This document shows, piece by piece, positions 36,429 to 44,389 of a DNA stretch of 64,000 nt. The notes under the pieces are model-generated. The model made no database searches, was not told the origin of the DNA, and saw nothing but the letters and a program-made list of their open reading frames with translations. Position 1 is the stretch's first letter. The number at the start of each line of letters is the position of its first letter. A program made the position numbers and the translations under genes. Origin of the DNA: an uncultured Flavihumibacter sp. (GTDB taxonomy: Bacteria; Bacteroidota; Bacteroidia; Chitinophagales; Chitinophagaceae); NCBI GenBank assembly GCA_902168105.1, contig CABHOY010000042.1, forward strand, positions 1 through 64,000, in the 5' to 3' direction.

Positions 36429-37166
36429 TTAAAGTCTGATATTCATTTTCACAAGGGTGTAGGGATCGAAGGTCATGATCAGTTCAGATTCCTGTTGCGT
36501 AATGTGATCTTTGTTCAGCAATATTTTAAGTTCACTGGCGCTGAAATCCATTACTTCAGCAAGCGTATTATTGATCACGGTTACAGGCGCATACTGCTTG
36601 TTCAATGTGAGATTTTCTCCCCGTACATGCAGATAGGGCCTTTTATTTTCGTCCAGCGTAAGACTGACAGCTGTCACTCTTGGCGGTGTTTGACTTCTTC
36701 TTGATTTCTGGATCTGGTTGGCCAGTGTTGCATAATCGATCTCATTGTCGGTAGCGTGTTTTATATCTACCTGTTTCTTCTCTACTTCCTGCAGATCATC
36801 TACAGAGTTAACGCCCAGTTTGCGTAGTTTTTTCTGGGTTTGGGTATCTACTCCGATCTCTTCTATCTTGGTGTCATTTTTCAGTCCTGATATTTTGGTA
36901 GTGGCCCTTACCTGCTGGTCGGTAATGGACCCCAGCTGGATATTGACCTTTGATGCACCTTCCTGACCTGGTTGGGCTGTAATGAACCTGATCTGATCTC
37001 CATCAAAGGTGGGAAAGATATTGAGGTCTATGGCGAGGTCTTTGACCGTATAAGTCAAAGGTTTATTAATAGCTTTGATAGCCAGTGTTTCACGCGTTTT
37101 GTCCAACTCCACTACGAGGGAGTCTACAAAATCTTCCAGGTTCCAGTATTTGTTATCATTCGCCAT
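36429..37166 (-). CDS. Protein with Trypco2-like N terminus and HhH-like segment
   Basis: A 245-residue cytoplasmic-type protein. Residues about 6-95 ('LEDFVDSLVVELDKTRETL' ... 'VKDLAIDLNIFPTF' ... 'ASKVNIQLGSI') have a helix followed by beta strands, as in the trypsin-co-occurring domain 2 (Trypco2); this match is by eye and tentative. A helix-hairpin-helix-like stretch follows ('IGVDTQTQKKLRKLGVNSV', about 102-120). The C-terminal 85 residues look like a beta-sandwich. Trypco domains are known from conflict systems built around trypsin or subtilisin proteases, and a subtilisin gene heads this operon. It overlaps the 91-residue gene by 11 bases. Confidence 0.6.
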   Translation of the reverse strand: MANDNKYWNLEDFVDSLVVELDKTRETLAIKAINKPLTYTVKDLAIDLNIFPTFDGDQIRFITAQPGQEGASKVNIQLGSITDQQVRATTKISGLKNDTKIEEIGVDTQTQKKLRKLGVNSVDDLQEVEKKQVDIKHATDNEIDYATLANQIQKSRRSQTPPRVTAVSLTLDENKRPYLHVRGENLTLNKQYAPVTVINNTLAEVMDFSASELKILLNKDHITQQESELIMTFDPYTLVKMNIRL

Positions 37167-37431
37167 TTTCGGGTGCTGTATATTTTTCAGCTTTTATAGT
37201 AATGCTGTGATAGGACGGACGGAAGCTGGTATCTACCCTGTACATGGGAGGTACGGTACCGATCCTCACTGTTCCATCATCATTCATACTGATATCCAGT
37301 TCTACGGGAGTGCCGACTTCTATTTCGTATATGTAGCTATGTACTCCGGCCTCTTCGTCATTGAAGTTGCCGGGAATATCCAGTATCTTATCGATGATAC
37401 TGTTCAGTGGCAGGAAAGCTTCATCCATCAT
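37156..37431 (-). CDS. 91-residue protein of unknown function
   Basis: A small acidic soluble protein. The N-terminal half is helical ('LNSIIDKILDIPGNF'), and the C-terminal half is beta-like ('ELDISMNDDGTVRIGTVPPMYRVD'), followed by 'SITIKAEKY'. No known motif. Its ATG overlaps the stop of the 54-residue gene (ATGA), and its own end overlaps the Trypco2-like gene by 11 bases, so translation of the three is probably coupled. Likely a partner or chaperone of a neighbouring protein. Confidence 0.65.
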   Translation of the reverse strand: MMDEAFLPLNSIIDKILDIPGNFNDEEAGVHSYIYEIEVGTPVELDISMNDDGTVRIGTVPPMYRVDTSFRPSYHSITIKAEKYTAPENGE

Positions 37432-37592
37432 GAAGGATCAGTTTTAGTAAGAGGGTTCAGTATAACCTTCACGTTCAGTTCTATATCATAGCCATCGAAT
37501 ACGTATTCAACACCGTTAGCTGTATTGGCTTCTTCTGCGGATGTTTCTTCGCTGTCATCTTCCGACATGCCGTAATAAAATGGGTATTGCAT
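37428..37592 (-). CDS. 54-residue overlooked gene in the lytic operon
   Basis: Reading from the ATG at 37592 gives a 54-residue protein that begins MQYPFYYGMSEDDSEE and ends KTDPS. It is acidic in the first half and has a hydrophobic beta-like second half (GYDIELNVKVILNPL). The stop TGA at 37428-37430 overlaps the next ATG (ATGA). Only 5 bases separate its start from the stop of the 684-residue gene. The gap-free packing supports a real gene below the usual size cutoff. Confidence 0.7.
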   Translation of the reverse strand: MQYPFYYGMSEDDSEETSAEEANTANGVEYVFDGYDIELNVKVILNPLTKTDPS

Positions 37593-37597
37593 AAGTG

Positions 37598-39652
37598 TTA
37601 TTGATTATTGGATTTAATGCCAAGGATCCTTCCGCTGACGGGCAGTGGAAACTTCACTTTCGTGCTGCTGATCTCATTTACATATCCGTCAGGAGTAAGG
37701 GAGCTGACTTTACCAAGTGTGATCTCGAACAGTTTGAATACAGGTACTACCCATACCATGCCCTGTTCATAGGTCCGGCCTTTCATTTTAATGTTATAGA
37801 TCATCTCCGATACGTTAGACTTTGCGAAGCCTGCATTTTTAACGGCCGATAGTTGTTCATCGTCCAGCGGTTTGTTACCGTCCCATCCATCCAGTAGTTT
37901 ATTTAATTCCGTGATGCTAAGTTCTATACCGGCTTTCATCCTGCCAGACGTAGTGTCTGTCAGGCTTTCAGCGTCTTTTGCATCTAAAGACATTTTGGTG
38001 TCGGTGATACCGTTCGCAGTGTGATCTGCAGAAAGTGATACTGTGTAACGGGCATCTACATTGAGTTCCCAAAGGGATTTTGATTTGCCGAGGGAAGGGG
38101 ATTGCCATATTTTGTTCCAGAAGGAGCGGTAGACCTGCATGTCTGTCAGTTCCTTTTCTGAGGACACCGCTACTCCCTGTTGCTGCACAAAATAATTTTG
38201 TACGAAGATGGCAGGCGTATTACCGATGGCTTTGTATTCTTTTCCACTGGAAGTTCTCCAGCGTACTTCAGCGAATATTTCCAGGTCTTTATACAGCGGC
38301 AGGCTTAATAATTCACTTTTCATGAATTCAAAGTGCAGGGGTGTATTGGCCTGGATATCTTTCATTTTAAAAGTCTTCTCCAGCAATAGCTGCCGGCTGA
38401 CAGGGTCTTTGAAATAGAAGGTAAAGATCGCTTTAGGTAAAGGACTTTTCGGCGCCTGGCTGACGTTCAACTTTACGTTGAATGACAGTTTATCGGCCTG
38501 TTGCAGCAATAGCTGCTCTTTTCCGTTATAGGAGGAAAGTTTTAATGATTCGAAGGTAAGTATGACGCCATTGCTCAATGTATAGGCGGTATTGTTCTGC
38601 ATCAGTGAGTGTGCGGTAGCTACGCCGGCAGGAGCGGCGGCAGGTTGCGCATTCTGCAATTGTGCGATCAGTTGTGCCAGTATTGCGGGATCAACATTGG
38701 GGGCTGCAGCTGGTTGCTGGTTCTGCAGGAGTTGTTGTAGCATCAATCGTTTTTGTACATCACCGGCGAGGGTGGTCATCAGCTGATTATTTGCCTGTAG
38801 TGTTTGTAGTTTATGTTGATTGGCGGCATTGATCAGTTGCGGCAGCAATTGTACGCCCTGCTGAATAAGAGGGCCTGCGAGGGAGGCCAGCAAGGCGTCA
38901 TCGATACCGAAGATGAATGGTCTGGAGAACTGGTTGTTCCCTGCGCTGCCGTAGCTGCCAAATCTGTTATCGACGGATTGCGCTGTGCTGACGGATTGTT
39001 GTTTTGTGAGCCCGGGAATGGCGGGACCTATGGCTTGCATGATGGCGCCTAACAAACCGGTCAGCATATTAGTGGTGCTCTGTGGAGATGCATTTGCACC
39101 TGAAGCAGGAGCGTTATTGCCGGCATTCGCCGAGGGGTTCAGCAAACTGATAGCTGCAGGCAATACAGCCCGTACCAGCCCGCCCAATATATCTTCTATA
39201 GAAGCCTGTTGGGAGAGGTATTGCTGTTCGTGGGAAATATTCCTGAGAGGGTTGAAGCCTGTAGTTTGCATATCAATACTTGCTGAAGATGAAATATTAC
39301 GATGTCCTGTATTTACGCGCGGGAGCCCTCCTATGGGGACCCTGATCACATCTGACACAGCAGGCGAGGTACCATTCTTGTCTTTCGCACTTAACAATTG
39401 TATGTAACAGTTCTCGCTGTCAAAGTATTTTTTAGGTATTCCGATCTCCTCCTGGCTGTCGCCCAGGAAAGTGAGTTTCTTCTTTTGCTGAAAGGGCGTT
39501 TCCCTGGAGATCCCGTCCACCCATTTTATACCGGCCCTGTCAATTGTTTGGCGGCCTATTTTAAAGCGATACCAGGTATTGGTGCCAATATCTATCATGA
39601 AACGATAGTTTTGGCTGTCTGCGGATTCCCATTGTAAAATTGCCAGGGCCAT
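37598..39652 (-). CDS. 684-residue protein with hydrophobic Ala/Gln-rich centre
   Basis: No known family. The first 115 residues look like a beta-sandwich ('LAILQWESADSQNYRFMI', 'NCYIQLLSAKDKNGTS'). Residues about 150-350 alternate hydrophobic helices ('LVRAVLPAAISLL', 'MLTGLLGAIMQAIGPAIPGL', 'ALLASLAGPLIQQGVQLLPQL') with Gln/Ala/Pro-rich linkers ('LQNQQPAAAP'). The C-terminal 330 residues form another beta-rich part. There is no N-terminal signal. The central helices could insert in membranes or form a coiled scaffold. It lies between the 346- and 54-residue genes (gaps 16 and 5 bases). Confidence 0.7.
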   Translation of the reverse strand: MALAILQWESADSQNYRFMIDIGTNTWYRFKIGRQTIDRAGIKWVDGISRETPFQQKKKLTFLGDSQEEIGIPKKYFDSENCYIQLLSAKDKNGTSPAVSDVIRVPIGGLPRVNTGHRNISSSASIDMQTTGFNPLRNISHEQQYLSQQASIEDILGGLVRAVLPAAISLLNPSANAGNNAPASGANASPQSTTNMLTGLLGAIMQAIGPAIPGLTKQQSVSTAQSVDNRFGSYGSAGNNQFSRPFIFGIDDALLASLAGPLIQQGVQLLPQLINAANQHKLQTLQANNQLMTTLAGDVQKRLMLQQLLQNQQPAAAPNVDPAILAQLIAQLQNAQPAAAPAGVATAHSLMQNNTAYTLSNGVILTFESLKLSSYNGKEQLLLQQADKLSFNVKLNVSQAPKSPLPKAIFTFYFKDPVSRQLLLEKTFKMKDIQANTPLHFEFMKSELLSLPLYKDLEIFAEVRWRTSSGKEYKAIGNTPAIFVQNYFVQQQGVAVSSEKELTDMQVYRSFWNKIWQSPSLGKSKSLWELNVDARYTVSLSADHTANGITDTKMSLDAKDAESLTDTTSGRMKAGIELSITELNKLLDGWDGNKPLDDEQLSAVKNAGFAKSNVSEMIYNIKMKGRTYEQGMVWVVPVFKLFEITLGKVSSLTPDGYVNEISSTKVKFPLPVSGRILGIKSNNQ

Positions 39653-39668
39653 AGCAAATAATTATTAA

Positions 39669-40709
39669 TTATCGCATTGTACCAGGAGCTGCAGGAGCTG
39701 CTATACCTGGTGTATTGGCTGCCGGTTTGAGTGCAGCTACACCACCGTCTGCATACATATTGGCAAAATTGTCCAGTTTGAAATAATCTGTTTTGAACTT
39801 GATATTGACATGTCCTTTGAGTGTAGCGGTCAGATCGTCGGTCGCTTTTTTATCGGACGTATTCACCTGGATATTGGTGTTGGTGATGTCTGCAGTTACG
39901 GAAGGGCCGCCGAAGATAGCGCCGAGTATGCCGCCATCTGCTTCAAAGTGGGTATTAACGGTGTTGATGTTCTGATCATCATGATGGGCTGTACTGGCGC
40001 GGGTGGCTTTAATAGAGAATTCTACCTGGGCGTCGATCTCACCTTTTTCTACTACCAGACGGGTAACGCCCATGAGCAGTACTTCCCTCAATGCTGCACG
40101 GTGTTCTTTCGCCATATTGATCTTTGCTTCCAGGATATGTTTCTTCACCTCTGCATCTTCCATATCATGTTTTTCACCTTCGGGATTGGTGAGTGACAAC
40201 TTGGAGCTGCCGTCAGCCTGTTTCTCAGTGATCACATTATATTTATCTCCACGGGATTCGGCGAGTGTGGCGAAGGCATCATCATCCTTGACCTTTTTAA
40301 TGAAATCTGCTGTGGACTTAGTGGCTTCTTTCATTAGTTTGATGTAACTGTCGGTCTGTTGTTTCATCACTTTGAGGTTTGCATCAAATACTGCTTTCAA
40401 CAGATCGGCGACGAATTTCGGGAAGTCTACAGCATCTACCAGTTCCTTGAACGATTTGGTATCGCCCTGGAAGCCGGGATCGTATCCTTTGTATCCCATC
40501 TGTTTACCGCTATCTGTCGCCAGGTCTTCTGCCAGTCCATGCTTTTGCATTTGTTTGGAAGTATAATCATCTATCAGAGACAGATAGATACTTTTCTGAT
40601 CATCGAGGGACATCGTCTTGAATACATCACTGCTGCCCAATACTTCTCTTGCCTGTGCGCGGGCAAATTCTTTGATCTGTGTCCTGGAAGGTATTACATT
40701 AATAGCCAT
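39669..40709 (-). CDS. 346-residue protein of unknown function, helical then beta
   Basis: No recognised family and no signal peptide. The N-terminal 210 residues are charged and helical ('FVADLLKAVFDANLKVMKQQTDSYIKLMKEATKSTADFIKKVKDD' in role, about 100-145), suggesting a coiled coil. The part 'REVLLMGVTRLVVEKGEIDAQVEFSI' leads to a beta-rich, Gly-containing domain ('HFEADGGILGAIFGGPSV') and 'LKGHVNIKFKTDYFKLDNFANM'. The C terminus is Ala/Pro-rich. It may be structural or membrane-active. Gap of 34 bases to the upstream 631-residue gene. Confidence 0.68.
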   Translation of the reverse strand: MAINVIPSRTQIKEFARAQAREVLGSSDVFKTMSLDDQKSIYLSLIDDYTSKQMQKHGLAEDLATDSGKQMGYKGYDPGFQGDTKSFKELVDAVDFPKFVADLLKAVFDANLKVMKQQTDSYIKLMKEATKSTADFIKKVKDDDAFATLAESRGDKYNVITEKQADGSSKLSLTNPEGEKHDMEDAEVKKHILEAKINMAKEHRAALREVLLMGVTRLVVEKGEIDAQVEFSIKATRASTAHHDDQNINTVNTHFEADGGILGAIFGGPSVTADITNTNIQVNTSDKKATDDLTATLKGHVNIKFKTDYFKLDNFANMYADGGVAALKPAANTPGIAAPAAPGTMR

Positions 40710-40743
40710 AGCTGATAGTACGTTTTGTTAATTAGCAATTGAA

Positions 40744-42639
40744 TTAGAAGTCCCACTCATCTTTGGATGCAGAAGGAGGGGGAGGGAGCTTTTCAGGGCT
40801 TCTTTCATCGTCTTCCCTTTCAGCAGATCTATCTCTGTGACGGCGCTCCCTGTCGTCTTCGTTATCATCTTCTTCTTTTTGTTGCAGCTGTGCCTGGCTA
40901 ATGATAAAGGCATCCACATTACTGATAAATGTGGAGAATCGTTTATCATCTTCAAACGTGGTAGGATTATAGGTAGCGATGGCGTTAAGGATCTCGTAAC
41001 CCAGTTTAGCCTTATTGTAATGGATCGTTGTTTTAGGACGCTGATGTTTCATGCCTTCGTAAAGCATTTCTACGACTTTCCACCAGTTACCACCGGCAGG
41101 GACGAGTTGTTTTACTATTTCAGGATGATTCAGGATGCGTTTGATAACGAAATATAATTCATCATAGATGATCGGTGATATGACGTTTGCCATACCGGAG
41201 CAATGGGTAGACAGGTTGTATTGCAGATCTTCCACTGCCTGCATAACGGTTTGGCGTGATACATAACTTTCCGGATTAGGGCTGTCCTGTGCGCGTTGTA
41301 TGTAACGTGCCACTTCCATGATGAGTATGCGCCAGTATTTAGGGAATTCCCTGTTCACTACTACATCATCTGTTACAGGAGCATTACCGTAGTTGAACAC
41401 TTGTTTGTAGAACATGCGCCGTTCTGCAGGACGGGTGCGTTCAATGATCTTACCGGTTTTTGGATGCGGGAATTTATTGGAGAATACATACATCTGAAGA
41501 TCTTCCCGCAACTGCGCGTCGGAGATCTGAATATTTCCTCTCACCATAAATTTATGGGTGAAGAAATTCACAACACTGAAGATATCGAGTTCTTCGCCGA
41601 GTGTCATGGAGTAGAACATCTGTGCGGCACAGCGGATATTATCGGAGATAACCTGTACAGTAGCTGCATCATCATCGAGAAAGCTTACACTGTAGTCTGG
41701 CGCGTTCTGATCGTCTGTACCGGTCGTATCGTCTTCCCACCCCGGTGTATTTTCAATTTCATTCATGAAGATAGGCAGCAGGATGTCAATATTGCTGTCT
41801 GTCACCGGGATAATAGAAGACTTGATCTGTTGGATCAGTTTAGGGATCATTGCGGGCGGAATGACCGGATAATACTTTGAGTCTTTCAGTATTTCCAGTT
41901 CATCGCTGTTGTCCACATAGTTTTCCAGTGTTTTTGTTACAAACGCACTGAAGGAAAGAGCAGAGAAGGAGGGGTTGCCTTTGAGTATATCGGTGATAAC
42001 GGGATTTTTTTCGTTATTGTACTCGACGCTCACTTTCTCTTCATTGATATACTGCCGGGAGGCGCTGATCTGTGTATAGACGATCACGTTACGGTTGCCC
42101 GACTTGTTACCGAAGATGAAATTGGTAAGTCCGTTGACTTCGGTATATCCGGCGTTGTAGCCGTATGCCAGCAGGTAGTTGACAATGTTTGGATAACTGA
42201 GGATGCTACGTGTGTTCAGGTCCAGGTTATTCCAGTTATTGGTAAGCCGGTCTTTAAAGTCGAATTTGAGTAATGACAGTTTATCTTCTGCATCGATATA
42301 TTCCTCGATACTATAGATCTTATCGTATTTGGAATTATTGATCGTGCTGTATATGATATTCAGCAGGCTATCGTCCTGCCATTGTTGTTCTTTTCTGTGG
42401 CTATTGCCATACATTCTGGCTTTCAATGGCAGTTGGACGAGTTCTCTGACCGACATACCATCTGCGGTCTGAAAATCACCTCCTTCTTTGACATAGATGG
42501 GGGCGCCCAGCAAATCGTTCAGGTAATTCAGTTGCTCCTTCACATGACTGTCAATATCGGCAGTGAGACCATTTGTTGTAATGTTAGTTCTGCGTATTTT
42601 AACGCCATTAGTTGAAGGGAAAAAATTTAGCGTTGCCAT
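40744..42639 (-). CDS. 631-residue protein of unknown function with acidic/charged tail
   Basis: No recognised family, no signal peptide or membrane helix. Mostly helical globular sequence with Tyr/Asn-rich stretches; a Trp/Tyr-rich 'REFPKYWRILIMEVARYIQRAQ' region (in role) lies near residue 430. The last 50 residues are highly charged (Glu/Asp/Arg runs such as EEDDNEDDRERRHRDR) and end PPPPSASKDEWDF, probably disordered and exposed. It follows the protease gene by 19 bases. A scaffold or baseplate-like assembly role is possible but unproven. Confidence 0.68.
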   Translation of the reverse strand: MATLNFFPSTNGVKIRRTNITTNGLTADIDSHVKEQLNYLNDLLGAPIYVKEGGDFQTADGMSVRELVQLPLKARMYGNSHRKEQQWQDDSLLNIIYSTINNSKYDKIYSIEEYIDAEDKLSLLKFDFKDRLTNNWNNLDLNTRSILSYPNIVNYLLAYGYNAGYTEVNGLTNFIFGNKSGNRNVIVYTQISASRQYINEEKVSVEYNNEKNPVITDILKGNPSFSALSFSAFVTKTLENYVDNSDELEILKDSKYYPVIPPAMIPKLIQQIKSSIIPVTDSNIDILLPIFMNEIENTPGWEDDTTGTDDQNAPDYSVSFLDDDAATVQVISDNIRCAAQMFYSMTLGEELDIFSVVNFFTHKFMVRGNIQISDAQLREDLQMYVFSNKFPHPKTGKIIERTRPAERRMFYKQVFNYGNAPVTDDVVVNREFPKYWRILIMEVARYIQRAQDSPNPESYVSRQTVMQAVEDLQYNLSTHCSGMANVISPIIYDELYFVIKRILNHPEIVKQLVPAGGNWWKVVEMLYEGMKHQRPKTTIHYNKAKLGYEILNAIATYNPTTFEDDKRFSTFISNVDAFIISQAQLQQKEEDDNEDDRERRHRDRSAEREDDERSPEKLPPPPSASKDEWDF

Positions 42640-42658
42640 TTACATAGTGTTTAAGAAT

Positions 42659-43969
42659 TTATGATAACATATCGTTTAGTAGTTTGAATGAATCTGCGAG
42701 GTTGAGCAGACCGTATCCGGCTTTCTGGTCCCTTACTTTGCTGGTAAGCCTGTCTGATGTGTTACGTAGTATATGAGTGATATCGGTATTTGTAAGTTTC
42801 TTTCCTTTTTCGTAGGCGTAAGACTTTAGCAATGCTATGGCGCCACTCACAAAGGGAGACGCCTGGGAAGTGCCGGAAGAAAGTGCGTAGCCATTGTTAA
42901 GATAAGAGCTATAGATGTTAGTGCCTGGTGCTACCACGGTGATATCGGCGCCATAAGAGGAGAAGCCGGTTATTTGTCCGACGTGATCTACAGCACCAAC
43001 TGCTATCACATCTTCGAGTGCACCGGGATAATATTTTTCAGGGCTGCCGTCATTGCCACTGGCTGCGACGATGGTGACGTTCTTACTAAGTGCGTATTTG
43101 ACGATATCTTCATGAGGAAGTCCGCCGCCAGAATGTTTAATGCCGAGGCTCATGTTAATCACATCTGCTCCATTATCTACCGCCCATTTTATTCCATTGT
43201 TGATATTATCCACAATACCGGCGCCTACTATTTTGTTGCCGCTTCTCATGGCTGCCAGTACTCTGACCACCATCAATTCACAGGAGGGGCAAACGCCCTC
43301 ATTCATGCGCAGGCCTTTCGCGGCCAGGATACCTGATACATGCGTGCCATGGCCGACCTGGTCTTCGGGGAGCGCATTAATGTTTAATACGTCTCCTATA
43401 AAAGAAGAAGTGTCAAGTCCCTGGAGGTCTACAAAATTTCTACGGAGTACGATCTTATTTTCCAGTTCTGGATGGCTGAAATTTGCACCGGTATCCAGAA
43501 CGGCGATACGTACATTGGTCACGCCCTTTGTCCATTGTTTGGCGTATGGGAGATAGATCATATCGCCGGGATCTGCAGCAACAATGTTCATTGCACCGGC
43601 AATTTCTTCTCCGGGAAACTCGGTGGTGCCTAATAACAATGTTCTTACTTCTGCAACGAAAGGGAGCTGTTCTATACGTTTCACGATGTGTTCGGGTAAG
43701 GTCCCATCGCGTTGCATAATGAGGCGGAATGTGCAATGGAGACTTGCATTCATTTCATCGGCGCTCCATACTTTATCTTTGGATTGAGATTTATATTCTC
43801 TGGTGCCCCAGAATTTGTAGTTCGCTTCATCAAATAGCCTGTCCACATCGGGATGGAAACGTTCAATGACAGTAGTTTTATCATTGATGAAGTCCATCCA
43901 GTATGGAACTTGTGCTGGCAGTTGATCCAGCACTTCTTTAACAACTTTTATGATGATATGCTCTTTCAT
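42659..43969 (-). CDS. Subtilisin-like S8 serine protease without signal peptide
   Basis: A 436-residue protease. The catalytic triad is complete: Asp159 in 'AVLDTGANF', His207 in 'GHGTHVSG' and Ser368 in 'SSGTSQASPF'; the oxyanion Asn is in 'AASGNDG'. The first 150 residues are not a Sec signal but a soluble region with a 'WMDFINDKTTVIERFHPDVDR' helix and an I9-like 'HCTFRLIMQRDG' strand, possibly an intramolecular inhibitor. It is the first gene of the operon. It may mature the other proteins or act on the target. Confidence 0.85.
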   Translation of the reverse strand: MKEHIIIKVVKEVLDQLPAQVPYWMDFINDKTTVIERFHPDVDRLFDEANYKFWGTREYKSQSKDKVWSADEMNASLHCTFRLIMQRDGTLPEHIVKRIEQLPFVAEVRTLLLGTTEFPGEEIAGAMNIVAADPGDMIYLPYAKQWTKGVTNVRIAVLDTGANFSHPELENKIVLRRNFVDLQGLDTSSFIGDVLNINALPEDQVGHGTHVSGILAAKGLRMNEGVCPSCELMVVRVLAAMRSGNKIVGAGIVDNINNGIKWAVDNGADVINMSLGIKHSGGGLPHEDIVKYALSKNVTIVAASGNDGSPEKYYPGALEDVIAVGAVDHVGQITGFSSYGADITVVAPGTNIYSSYLNNGYALSSGTSQASPFVSGAIALLKSYAYEKGKKLTNTDITHILRNTSDRLTSKVRDQKAGYGLLNLADSFKLLNDMLS

Positions 43970-44389
43970 AAATGCATATGCAACACTGCCTGAATTAGGG
44001 GCAATAAATAATAATTGCTGCTATTCGTCAGCTTTGGGGTAGTTAAATAATAAGCTTTTCATTCTAATGGTACAGCAAACCTGCTCTGTTGCCAAGCGGC
44101 AGCAGATGCGACTAGTAGTGATATTTTTAATTAGCTGAAGAGATACGCAAACCCGTGCTACGGTCGAGAAATGTCTAGTGTATCGGTTATTTATTCGGGG
44201 TCTGAGATAATGAAGCTAGGAAATATTAAGGAATTCTCAAAAAATAAATATGGAAGGATAGTCGTACTGCTGATGGCTTAATTTTCTTTTATATTGTCTC
44301 TTATATACAGTAATGGCCCGCTTAAGCGGGCCATTACTGTGAGGCTTATCTTTTGTTATACCCCATTTTTATGTGGGTATTTATTACCA
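43970..44389. other. Intergenic region upstream of the lytic operon
   Basis: No gene is supported. It should contain the minus-strand promoter of the operon; no exact TAnnTTTG box was found, the nearest being a one-mismatch CAGGTTTG on the minus strand near 44090. It also contains the 34-base palindrome described separately. Confidence 0.5.
44307..44340. terminator. Perfect 34-bp palindrome, possible terminator
   Basis: Two 17-base arms meet without a loop at CTTAAG (44307-44340; GC core GGCCCGC/GCGGGCC). It lies 50 bases beyond the phosphodiesterase stop, in the place of a terminator, but the minus-strand tail (ATATAAGAG) is not T-rich. It could also be a protein-binding or cruciform site. 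Confidence 0.55.

Larger units (their letters stand above)
32308..43969 (-). other. Nine-gene signal-less lytic/protease operon
   Basis: From 43969 down to 32308 on the minus strand nine genes follow with gaps of 5-34 bases or with overlaps of 11 and 3 bases. No member has a Sec signal peptide or lipobox. Cell-wall lytic and proteolytic domains occupy the first gene and the last two; three large proteins in between have no recognised domain. No promoter-like break was seen inside. It ends at a strong bidirectional terminator. Confidence 0.7.

Noticed and set aside
32308..43969. Prophage tail or contractile injection system
   Set aside because: Muramidase and peptidases would fit, but no sheath, tube, baseplate, tape-measure with typical repeats, portal, terminase or integrase was found.
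44307..44340. Transposon terminal inverted repeats or attachment site
   Set aside because: A single contiguous palindrome with no paired copy and no transposase or integrase in the window.
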